This document shows, one piece after another, positions 1-5,107 of a stretch of DNA of 8,390 bases. A program made the translations under genes and the position numbers. This DNA is from JANXUC01 sp043782485 (GTDB lineage: Bacteria; Acidobacteriota; Terriglobia; Terriglobales; Acidobacteriaceae): assembly GCA_043782485.1 (NCBI GenBank), contig JAYWAL010000152.1, positions 1 to 8,390 of the forward strand, given 5' to 3'. Under the pieces are notes generated by a model that did not search any database, was not told the origin of the DNA, and saw only the letters and a program-made list of their open reading frames with translations. How positions within the stretch are numbered: position 1 is the first letter of the stretch; the number at the start of each line of letters is the position of its first letter.

Positions 1-160
1 TCGTCCCGTTCTTCCGCGTGTATCCGGGAACGTGCTCGTCGCTGCTGCTTCTTGCGCAGCAGGAAGTGGTCCTCGCGGAAGAGTGCGTATGGTGGGACCG
101 TCCGAACGCGGGAATTGTGGCTAACAGGAAAACCAAGGCCAGCATTATCGGTCGTTTCAT
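1..160 (-). CDS. Small secreted protein, N-terminal part (runs off the left edge)
   Basis: On the minus strand an ATG at 160-158 opens a frame with no stop through to base 1 (53 codons plus one base). A strong Shine-Dalgarno (GGGAGGG, minus strand, 168-174) lies 7 bases before it, which fixes the start. The protein begins with a typical Sec signal peptide: MKRP, then a hydrophobic stretch to about residue 18 and a likely cut near AFG at 18-20. A His/Ser-rich stretch with a Cys-Cys pair (residues 34-35) follows, then the motif VPGYTRKNGT. GYxRKDGTYV-type motifs occur in many short uncharacterised secreted bacterial proteins, so it probably belongs there and is exported to the envelope or beyond. 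Its function is unknown and the C-terminus lies outside the window. Plus-strand frames over this stretch look like shadows. Confidence 0.72.
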   Translation of the reverse strand, partial: MKRPIMLALVFLLATIPAFGRSHHTHSSARTTSCCARSSSDEHVPGYTRKNGT

Positions 161-167
161 GGTAATG

Positions 168-174
168 CCCTCCC
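168..174 (-). promoter_or_regulatory. Ribosome-binding site of the small secreted protein
   Basis: GGGAGGG on the minus strand, 7 bases upstream of the ATG at 160-158. It is the main support for reading this region as a minus-strand gene start. Confidence 0.7.
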
Positions 175-309
175 GGAGCGTTGCTTCAGACAGTAATCTG
201 GCACTGGAACGGGAAGAGGGCAACGGTACGCAGGTATGGGAACTATCGCGGCAGGTAGAAAATGACTTCCGTAACGTTCTGCGGTCCGAACGATTTATTC
301 AAATTGGCT

Positions 310-440
310 GCGATTACTGCTGGTCTCCTGGCGGGTGGCCCGGCCTTTCAGGTAGATTTTCTATATTCTCATAAAGGAACGATGGGTGCCCCACCCTTGC
401 GCTTTTTGCAAGGGTGGGTGGCGATACTGCTGGTCTCCTG
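310..440. repeat. Direct repeat pair of about 20 bp (310-330 and 421-440)
   Basis: The 16 bases TACTGCTGGTCTCCTG occur at 315-330 and again at 425-440. Both copies are preceded by GCGA or GCGAT, so the match is about 20 bases with a one-base indel. The second copy lies inside the 384-524 element, just after its first hairpin, so the pair brackets the left end of that element. Confidence 0.55.
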
Positions 441-524
441 CCTCGGCGAGACGTTTTTGAAACTTCTGGTTGTATCGGCAGCGTCGCATCCCACCCTTGC
501 AAAAAAAGCAAGGGTGGGGCACCC
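384..524. repeat. Composite palindromic repeat with 17-bp inverted ends (REP/BIME-like)
   Basis: GGGTGCCCCACCCTTGC at 384-400 is repeated exactly in inverted orientation at 508-524. Each end carries its own hairpin: an 11-bp stem 390-400/408-418 with a 7-base loop, and the same stem at 490-500/508-518 with a loop of seven A. About 70 bases of unrelated sequence lie between. Two hairpins in opposite orientation are typical of bacterial interspersed mosaic elements. I recall this GGGTGCCCCACCC core as abundant between genes in acidobacteria, but could not check that. There is no transposase and no coding capacity. Confidence 0.75.
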
Positions 525-594
525 CTCTGTCCCCAATGGGTTGAGTGTAGGCTGTTTTGAGGGTTCAAGCTCCGTTCTGTTTTCGGCACTTATC

Positions 595-700
595 GCAGGC
601 CTGGAGGCCTGCTCCACCCAAAAGCTTGAGGGGATTTGTCGCGCTCGCAGCGCCTGAAGGCGTGTTCATGGGTGGCTTTTTGGCACGCCTGAAGGCGTGT
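595..700. repeat. Cluster of GCCTGAAGGC-type short hairpins
   Basis: Three related small palindromes lie close together: 595-612 (stem GCAGGCC/GGCCTGC, loop TGGA), 651-662 (CGCC/GGCG, loop TGAA) and 684-699 (CACGCC/GGCGTG, loop TGAA). The 15-base string CGCCTGAAGGCGTGT is present exactly twice, at 651-665 and 686-700. This looks like a second family of dispersed palindromic elements, distinct from the 384-524 element. Confidence 0.6.
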
Positions 701-766
701 CCTGATACGAAGCTTTCTAATGGACCAGGGCGGGGCCGATGCTGGAATCGTTTTGATCTGGCGCAG

Positions 767-796
767 AAAAGCCGGAGCAACGTCCTTGCTCCGGCT
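767..796 (-). terminator. Rho-independent terminator of the ABM-fold gene
   Basis: An 11-bp perfect stem (770-780/786-796) with a 5-base loop is followed on the minus strand by TTTT (767-770 on plus reads AAAA). It starts 14 bases beyond the stop codon of the minus-strand gene at 811, the expected place and orientation. Confidence 0.82.
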
Positions 797-810
797 CGCA
801 GTGCTGGTGC

Positions 811-1134
811 TTAAACGGCCAGGCTCTGGACGAAATGCGTGCAGAGTGTGGTCTCCAGGTTGTAGTGCTTGAAGGTGACTGGGCTCGATAGATAGGGTTT
901 CAGAATCCCTTCCACCTTGGGATAGACGTCGTGCTCGTAGCGCTCGGCCATTTTCTTGTCGGTCCAGAGGCTGACGGTGACGACGCGGTCGGTGTTATTT
1001 TCCGGGAACAGAGGAAGGATTTCCTGGAATCCCGCCTGTTTCTTGAGCAGGGGAAGGACTTCGTTGCGGATGGCCTTGATGAAGTCGTCTTTCTTTTCGG
1101 TTTTCGGAGTGAATTCAATGATTCTGGCAAACAT
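811..1134 (-). CDS. ABM-domain (dimeric alpha/beta barrel) protein
   Basis: This 107-residue cytoplasmic protein has the length and pattern of the antibiotic-biosynthesis-monooxygenase fold. It opens with a first strand MFARIIEFTPK, then a helix with KKDDFIKAIRNEVLPLLKKQ, a strand GFQEILPLF, a strand DRVVTVSLWTDKKMAERYE, a helix with YPKVEGILKPYL and a late strand VTFKHYNLET. ABM-fold proteins are usually homodimers; some act as monooxygenases or heme-degrading enzymes and many have no known activity. I see nothing that identifies a substrate. The ATG at 1134-1132 is chosen because AAGGAG sits about 8 bases upstream and the fold starts there; the frame stays open to 1362 but that extension looks non-coding. 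It is probably monocistronic, with its own terminator at 767-796. Confidence 0.85.
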   Translation of the reverse strand: MFARIIEFTPKTEKKDDFIKAIRNEVLPLLKKQAGFQEILPLFPENNTDRVVTVSLWTDKKMAERYEHDVYPKVEGILKPYLSSPVTFKHYNLETTLCTHFVQSLAV

Positions 1135-1140
1135 AATAGT

Positions 1141-1148
1141 CTCCTTGG
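1141..1148 (-). promoter_or_regulatory. Ribosome-binding site deciding the ABM gene start
   Basis: CCAAGGAG on the minus strand lies 6 to 8 bases before the ATG at 1134-1132. It supports the short 107-residue protein over an extended form starting near 1362. Confidence 0.8.
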
Positions 1149-1315
1149 TTGCTTTTAAGATTGGTGCGGCCCGCTGGCGGACTCGTCGGAGAGACGGGAG
1201 AGTTTCGCGCGTCGGCATCATGCTACTGAGGTAAGGGTAGGCTGGCGGGGGCTGGGAGGATGTGACGCCTGGTACGGAGGGGTGTGATGCAACTGGCGGT
1301 GTTAGGCTGGCGGGT

Positions 1316-1331
1316 GTGCAAAAGTTTGCAC
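1316..1331. promoter_or_regulatory. 16-bp dyad, candidate operator
   Basis: GTGCAAA-AG-TTTGCAC is a perfect 7+2+7 inverted repeat about 180 bases upstream of the ABM start. On the minus strand it lies just downstream of a TTGACA (1362-1357), so it could be an operator in the ABM promoter region. No good -10 accompanies that TTGACA, so the promoter itself is uncertain. Confidence 0.3.
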
Positions 1332-1443
1332 CTTGTTCCTGGTTCTGGAAAATCTCTGTCAAGACGAAGAAACAGCGAAAGTGTCTGCATGTTCTTCATT
1401 CCAAACGAGAAAGAGTTGCAAGAAAAAGTATAATCTACCCCTC

Positions 1444-1472
1444 TTGACATGATATCCTGAACTTAAGAATAG
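1444..1472 (+). promoter_or_regulatory. Possible promoter with TTGACA -35
   Basis: A consensus TTGACA at 1444-1449 is followed by an AT-rich stretch (TAAGAATAGA, 1464-1473) where a -10 should be. The -10 is poor by E. coli standards. A perfect TATAAT lies 15 bp upstream at 1429-1434, but no -35 is spaced properly with it. Transcripts from either would run straight into the terminator at 1492-1529. Confidence 0.35.
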
Positions 1473-1491
1473 AAATTAGACACCAGATTTC

Positions 1492-1529
1492 AAGGGCCAA
1501 GTTGCGGACTCCGCATCTTGGCCCTTTTT
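1492..1529 (+). terminator. Strong plus-strand intrinsic terminator
   Basis: A 10-bp perfect stem (AAGGGCCAAG, 1492-1501, with 1517-1526) continues past one T/T mismatch into a further 5 bp (1503-1507/1511-1515) with a 3-base loop. It ends in a run of five T at 1525-1529. No gene precedes it on the plus strand; only the promoter-like elements 40 to 100 bases upstream do. It therefore ends a very short transcript or works as an attenuator before the endonuclease gene. Confidence 0.78.
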
Positions 1530-1620
1530 GCGTCGGTGGGTTGCTAGCTGTCGGCTATCAGCTATCACGCTGGATTGTGAGGAGGATGTGAAAAAGTCGT
1601 TGGCTGGAAAGCGGGTGGGG

Positions 1621-2253
1621 ATGAATCCGGGGAAAGTGCGGGAGGAAGGGGACTGGGGCAAGCATGAGCGGATGCGGTGGATGACTCCCAAAGAGCAGGG
1701 GGAATGGGCGGAACTCTATTTCATGCTGCGGGCCACCGAGGAGGGGTTGGTGCCGTTGCGTCCCTGGGGAGAGCGGCGGTATGACGTGGGCATCGACTAC
1801 GAGGGGAGGTTTTTGCGGGTTCAGGTGAAGTCGTCCGTGTACGTGCGGCGGGGGAACTCGTATTCGCTGAATGTGATGGGTCCGAAGAGGAAACCTTACA
1901 AACCGGAGGACATTGATTTTGTGGCGATCTTGTTGATCCCGCTGGATATCTGGTTTGTGGTTCCCTATGGGCGGATGGTATCGAAGAACGGAAAGCAGCG
2001 GTGCTCGATTCATTTTACGGCGGGGAGTTTGCGGGGGAAGTACGTGGATTGCAAGGAGGCGTTTTGGCTGTTGCGGGGCGAAAAGGGGTCTGGCGGAGCT
2101 GGGGACCGCTTGGTGGGCCGGTTGCGGCAGATGCTGGGGCAGGTGGCCAGTCAGGGGTCTTCCCAAAGTGTGAATCCGTGCAGGCGGAAGGGGCGCCCCA
2201 AGGCGAAAACCGTGGACAAGTTGTCCAAGGGCGGCCTGAAGGGAGGTAAGTAG
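1621..2253 (+). CDS. PD-(D/E)XK endonuclease-like protein (group I intron-associated type)
   Basis: The core carries the PD-(D/E)XK pattern: WAE (Glu31), YDVGID (Asp55) and RVQVKSS (Gln68, Lys70). The E-D-Q-K spacing closely follows what I recall for the cyanobacterial homing endonuclease I-Ssp6803I, the model of this family. Strands and helices follow to about residue 150, then a Gly- and Lys-rich tail that may bind DNA. By family it should be a nuclease acting on double-stranded DNA. I see no group I intron around it, so it looks like a free-standing relative. The start is uncertain: ATG at 1621 is used; GTG at 1588 has AGGAGG only two bases away, and ATG at 1681 (MTPKEQGEWAE) lies just before the conserved core. 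Codon use is G-rich, unlike the balanced GC of the subtilase gene. Confidence 0.75.
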   Translation: MNPGKVREEGDWGKHERMRWMTPKEQGEWAELYFMLRATEEGLVPLRPWGERRYDVGIDYEGRFLRVQVKSSVYVRRGNSYSLNVMGPKRKPYKPEDIDFVAILLIPLDIWFVVPYGRMVSKNGKQRCSIHFTAGSLRGKYVDCKEAFWLLRGEKGSGGAGDRLVGRLRQMLGQVASQGSSQSVNPCRRKGRPKAKTVDKLSKGGLKGGK

Positions 2254-2319
2254 TTTCGTTCTAAGGTGTTAGCGGGATTACTGGGTGGCTGGGCCGGGGC
2301 GGGGATGGACAAGTTGTCC
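2213..2319. repeat. Duplicated 13-bp palindrome GGACAA-G-TTGTCC (2214-2226 and 2307-2319)
   Basis: The odd-length palindrome GGACAAGTTGTCC occurs twice, 93 bp apart, and a T before it extends the identity to 14 bases (2213-2226 and 2306-2319). The first copy overlaps the last codons of the endonuclease gene; the second lies in the gap, 123 bases before the subtilase ATG. Two identical dyads near a promoter region fit a transcription-factor operator pair. The regulator is unknown. Confidence 0.45.
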
Positions 2320-2340
2320 GGACGCTGGCATGGGCTGATT

Positions 2341-2368
2341 TTGTAAGTCGATTGGAATCAGTTAGATA
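2341..2368 (+). promoter_or_regulatory. Weak candidate promoter of the subtilase operon
   Basis: TTGTAA (2341-2346) and TAGATA (2363-2368) are 16 bp apart and sit just before the hairpin leader. Both match consensus only partly. The placement is attractive because the hairpin would begin the transcript, but the assignment is tentative. Confidence 0.25.
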
Positions 2369-2369
2369 G

Positions 2370-2437
2370 CTCTCTCTCGATCTGGGGACTGGCGTGCTTT
2401 CTAGAAGGCACGGCCCGAGCTCTGGGTCGAGAGAGAG
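2370..2437 (+). promoter_or_regulatory. Long hairpin leader covering the subtilase ribosome-binding site
   Basis: CTCTCTCTCGA (2370-2380) pairs perfectly with TCGAGAGAGAG (2427-2437). Allowing G-U pairs, the stem runs on without a break to 2387/2420, 18 pairs in all. Inside it a second hairpin pairs 2393-2400 with 2405-2412 (loop CTAG). The right arm is the purine-rich GAGAGAG tract that must serve as the Shine-Dalgarno for the ATG at 2443, only five bases further on. In the folded RNA the ribosome site would be closed. An RNA thermometer, a protein-controlled switch or a ligand switch are possible; I recognise no known riboswitch class. Confidence 0.5.
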
Positions 2438-2442
2438 AGACT

Positions 2443-4242
2443 ATGAAACCCATCAGTACTGTGCAACCTAGGGGGCCTGCTGGAAGCCACGAACGACGTG
2501 GTTCACGCTCGGCGTCTGGGTGGCTTTTACTCCTGAGTAGCCTATGCGTTTCAACGACGGCGCTGGCGGCGGCTCCACGGTCCAATATGGACGAGCCGAC
2601 GGCGGCCAAATCCCGTTTGTCTTCGGAATTCCAGTCGAGCCGTTTCGACCAGAGTTCGAAGCAGATGGTGAAGGTGATCATCCAGTACAAGCAGCCGGTT
2701 CAGCGCAACCAGGAAGTACCTGGCGAGCGTGAGATGAAGAGCCAGGGCGCGCAGATGCATTCGCGGTTCAGCTCGATTCGGGCCGTGGTGATGACGGTTC
2801 CGGCATGGATGATTCCGCAGATTGCGAAGAATCCGAGTGTGGCGTATGTCACACCGGACCGCGCGGTGCAGATGTCTGGTGGTGACGAGGATCCGATTTC
2901 GGCGACGACGCGCGATGTGGCGGCTTCGCAGTTTAGCGTGGATGGAACGGGTATTGGCGTGGCCGTGATCGATAGCGGCGTGTCTGACCACCCGGACCTG
3001 CACAATGCGAATGGAACTTCACGCGTTGTGTACAACGAAAGCTTTGTGGCGGGCGACGCAACGACTGGCGATAAATACGGACACGGAACGCACGTGGCCG
3101 GAATTGTTGCTGGCAACGGTGCTTCTTCGGCCGGTTACGCGATGGCGCACTACGGCTTAGCCGCTGGCGCGAACATCATCAACCTGCGTGTTCTGGATGC
3201 AAATGGCGCGGGCACGGACAGCCAGACGATTGCGGCGATTCAGCGCGCGATTGCCTTGAAGTCGACTTACAACATTCGCGTGATCAACCTGTCGTTGGGC
3301 CGCGGAATCTGGGAGAGCTACACGTTGGATCCGCTGTGCCAGGCTGTGGAAGCGGCTTGGAAGGCGGGCATCGTGGTGGTGGTGGCGGCTGGGAACAGCG
3401 GCCGCGACAACTCGATGGGTACTGATGGTTATGCCACGATTGGCGCGCCGGGCAACGACCCGTACGTGTTGACCGTGGGCGCAAGTATTACCCATGGATC
3501 GCTGACCCGGGTGGGACATTCGGTAGCCAGCTTCAGCTCGAAAGGGCCGTCGCTGGGCGACCACATCGTGAAGCCGGATCTGGTAGCGCCTGGGAACCGC
3601 ATTGGTTCGTTGCGCGTGGCTGGCAGCACGATGGATACGAACTATCCGCAGTACCGGGAAGCTCCGGTGGCGGGCGGCACACCGATGTACTTCCGCTTGA
3701 GCGGCACCAGCATGGCGACTCCGGTGGTGAGCGGAGCGATCGCGCTGATGTTGCAGAAAAACTCGACGCTGACACCTGACCAGGTGAAAGCGCGGCTGAT
3801 GAAGACAGCGTGGAAGGGATTTAACACTTACGCTTCTTCGTGGGACGTGTTCGGAAAATCGCATAGCACACAGTACGACCTGTTCAGCTACGGAGCAGGA
3901 TGCCTGGACGTAGCGGCCGCTTTGAACAACACGGACGTTGCCTCGGGTGTTGCGGTTTCGCCAACGGCGTCACGCAACCTGCTAAGCGGGAGCGTCTACC
4001 TGTCGAATACCTCGCTGGGGCTGCTCAACACGAACTCCGTGGTCTGGGGCAGCTCGGTAGTGTGGGGTAGCTCGGTGGTTTGGGGCAACTCGGCTCTGTT
4101 ACCCAACAGCGTAGTGTGGGGCAACAGCGTGGTTTGGGGCAACAGCCTACTCAGCGGCAACAGCGTGGTATGGGGTACGAGTGTGGTTTGGGGTAACTCC
4201 ACCAATAACGCCTTCAGCAGCAGTGAAGACGGCGAGAACTAA
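2443..4242 (+). CDS. Exported S8 (subtilisin-like) serine peptidase with SVVWG repeat tail
   Basis: A 599-residue pre-proenzyme. An Arg-rich N-region and hydrophobic stretch (27-42, ending ALAAA) form a signal peptide. Residues 75-143 resemble an inhibitor I9 propeptide, which chaperones folding and is removed. The catalytic domain (about 168-495) has Asp177 in VAVIDSGV, His214 in GHGTHVAG, oxyanion Asn318 in AAGNSG and Ser423 in GTSMATP, so the triad is intact. After a linker comes a regular hexapeptide array (531-584) and a short polar tail. Family knowledge says it cleaves proteins outside the cytoplasm with broad specificity; the actual substrate is unknown. The ATG at 2443 follows a GAGAGAG tract held in a leader hairpin, which suggests translational control. 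The membrane-protein gene follows after 30 bases and probably shares the transcript. Confidence 0.93.
   Translation: MKPISTVQPRGPAGSHERRGSRSASGWLLLLSSLCVSTTALAAAPRSNMDEPTAAKSRLSSEFQSSRFDQSSKQMVKVIIQYKQPVQRNQEVPGEREMKSQGAQMHSRFSSIRAVVMTVPAWMIPQIAKNPSVAYVTPDRAVQMSGGDEDPISATTRDVAASQFSVDGTGIGVAVIDSGVSDHPDLHNANGTSRVVYNESFVAGDATTGDKYGHGTHVAGIVAGNGASSAGYAMAHYGLAAGANIINLRVLDANGAGTDSQTIAAIQRAIALKSTYNIRVINLSLGRGIWESYTLDPLCQAVEAAWKAGIVVVVAAGNSGRDNSMGTDGYATIGAPGNDPYVLTVGASITHGSLTRVGHSVASFSSKGPSLGDHIVKPDLVAPGNRIGSLRVAGSTMDTNYPQYREAPVAGGTPMYFRLSGTSMATPVVSGAIALMLQKNSTLTPDQVKARLMKTAWKGFNTYASSWDVFGKSHSTQYDLFSYGAGCLDVAAALNNTDVASGVAVSPTASRNLLSGSVYLSNTSLGLLNTNSVVWGSSVVWGSSVVWGNSALLPNSVVWGNSVVWGNSLLSGNSVVWGTSVVWGNSTNNAFSSSEDGEN
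4033..4194 (+). repeat. Nine-unit hexapeptide array in the subtilase C-terminus
   Basis: Residues 531-584 split into exactly nine 6-residue units of the form (N/S/T)SVVWG. Seven keep SVVWG; units 4 (NSALLP) and 7 (NSLLSG) are degenerate but keep the frame. The DNA copies differ at many third positions, so the array is old and held by selection on the protein, not a fresh slippage product. A period of six with alternating polar and hydrophobic residues suggests a small beta-solenoid or a stacking surface for sticking to a wall, polymer or partner. Confidence 0.85.
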
Positions 4243-4272
4243 GAGAACCGGGAGACTATTAAGAGAAACCAT

Positions 4273-4986
4273 ATGACACGCTCATTACCCAATTCGGCGA
4301 AGATGTTCGTCGGTGCGGTGGCGGCAGTCAGCCTGGTCCCGGTGATCTCCGGAGGCCTACGGTGGCAAGCGCATAACTTGCTACCCATGCTGAGTCTGCT
4401 CGCGGTAACCGTCCTGACTTCGAAGATGAAAGTGAAGTTGCCAGGACTTACCAGCACCATGTCAGTGAACCTGCCGTTCCTGTTGTTGGCCGTAGCGAAG
4501 CTGAATTTGCTCGAAGCCTCGCTGGTAGCCATCGCAGCCGGCCTAGCCCAGTGCCTGGGCGGCAATAGCCGTCCGGAACCGGTGAAAGTGCTGTTCAGCG
4601 TTTGCAACGTGATTAACGCGGTCGCGGCCTCGTATGTGGTGTTTCACCACGCGGGCTACGGCAGCAGCAACGTTGTGATCTGGACGGCGGTAGCGGCAGT
4701 GATGTACTTCGTGGCCAACACGGTTCCGGTGGCGGCGGTGATTGCCCTCGCGGAGAACCAGAACGCGGCGAAAGTTTGGTCTGATGTTTTCTTGTGGACC
4801 TTCCCTTGCTACGTGGTTGGCGCCGGAGTAGCGGCGATTGCAGCATCGGTACAGACCGCGGTTTGGATTCCGATGTTGCCGGCAGCGGCGGTGGCTTACG
4901 GCGTGTACCGTTCGTACACGATGTATGCGAACCGGATGGAAGCTGCTGAACCGCAACGCGCCATGGCTGCGGGTGCTGGTCACTAA
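4273..4986 (+). CDS. Polytopic membrane protein, probable partner of the subtilase
   Basis: This 237-residue protein is mostly hydrophobic, with about seven or eight membrane segments (near 11-28, 35-50, 64-78, 80-96, 106-125, 133-158, 174-193 and 196-213). There is no cleavable signal and no enzyme domain. The stretch SKMKVKLPGLTSTMSVNLPFLLLAVAKLNLLEASL, read in parts, resembles N-terminal sensor modules I associate with acidobacterial GGDEF and HD-GYP signalling proteins; here the module stands alone. That likeness is from memory. Its ATG is 30 bases after the subtilase stop, with a weak purine-rich site (AAGAGA), and a terminator follows at 5009, so the two genes form an operon. It might anchor, export or sense the peptidase. 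No named function can be given. Confidence 0.75.
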   Translation: MTRSLPNSAKMFVGAVAAVSLVPVISGGLRWQAHNLLPMLSLLAVTVLTSKMKVKLPGLTSTMSVNLPFLLLAVAKLNLLEASLVAIAAGLAQCLGGNSRPEPVKVLFSVCNVINAVAASYVVFHHAGYGSSNVVIWTAVAAVMYFVANTVPVAAVIALAENQNAAKVWSDVFLWTFPCYVVGAGVAAIAASVQTAVWIPMLPAAAVAYGVYRSYTMYANRMEAAEPQRAMAAGAGH

Positions 4987-5008
4987 ACTCCAACGTCGTA
5001 TCTAGCGG

Positions 5009-5043
5009 AGAGGCCCTGGCGAAAGCTGGGGTCTTTCTTTTTT
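5009..5043 (+). terminator. Rho-independent terminator of the subtilase operon
   Basis: A 12-pair stem (5009-5020/5025-5036, four G-T wobbles) closes on a GAAA tetraloop and is followed by TTTTTT at 5038-5043. It starts 22 bases after the membrane-protein stop. Confidence 0.8.
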
Positions 5044-5050
5044 GGGTCTA

Positions 5051-5107
5051 TTCACCAGGGAGATACTTCGAGGGATGGCTTTTTAAATCGATTCACCACG
5101 GAGACAC
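5051..5107. repeat. Extra degenerate copy of the inverted-repeat tip
   Basis: TTCACCAGGGAGATAC at 5051-5066 matches the tip of the following element (TTCACCACGGAGACAC, 5092-5107) at 14 of 16 positions, in direct orientation 41 bp apart. It may be a remnant of an older insertion at the same place. Confidence 0.45.

Larger units (their letters stand above)
161..766. other. Gene-free region carrying dispersed palindromic repeats
   Basis: No convincing gene is visible between the secreted-protein start and the ABM gene terminator. Frames open here on both strands, but they run through palindromes, lack ribosome-binding sites and resemble no family I know. The region holds a 141-bp inverted-repeat element (384-524), a cluster of GCCTGAAGGC-type hairpins (595-700) and a short direct repeat (310-330 and 421-440). 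Part of 175-300 must hold the promoter of the minus-strand secreted protein, but I cannot place a -35/-10 pair. Confidence 0.6.
1135..1620. other. Gene-free region between divergent genes
   Basis: It separates the minus-strand ABM gene from the plus-strand endonuclease gene. It holds the ABM ribosome-binding site, a 12-base direct repeat TAGGCTGGCGGG (1238-1249 and 1303-1314), a 16-bp dyad (1316-1331), an isolated perfect TATAAT (1429-1434), a TTGACA (1444-1449) and a terminator hairpin (1492-1529). A degenerate AGCTGTC/AGCTATC repeat (1546-1567) follows, resembling a short dispersed repeat seen in several bacterial phyla. No small gene with a ribosome-binding site is apparent. Confidence 0.55.

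Noticed and set aside
18..657. Plus-strand frames at 18-374 and 262-657 as genes
   Set aside because: The first is antisense to a better-supported signal-peptide protein with a strong ribosome site. The second reads through the palindromic repeats and resembles no family.
1135..1362. N-terminal extension of the ABM protein to 1362
   Set aside because: The fold and a strong ribosome-binding site both place the start at 1134. The extension is Pro/Ser-rich with no domain and has no start signal.
1558..2166. Long minus-strand frame opposite the endonuclease gene
   Set aside because: It is His/Pro/Arg-rich, as expected for the antisense of a G-rich gene, and the plus strand shows conserved catalytic motifs.
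2341..2442. Known riboswitch (cyclic-di-GMP or similar) in the subtilase leader
   Set aside because: The hairpin lacks the conserved sequence elements of the classes I can recall, so it is reported only as an unnamed structured leader.
3157..3864. Long minus-strand frame inside the subtilase gene
   Set aside because: It is an Arg/His-rich shadow of a GC-rich gene. The plus strand carries an intact catalytic triad.
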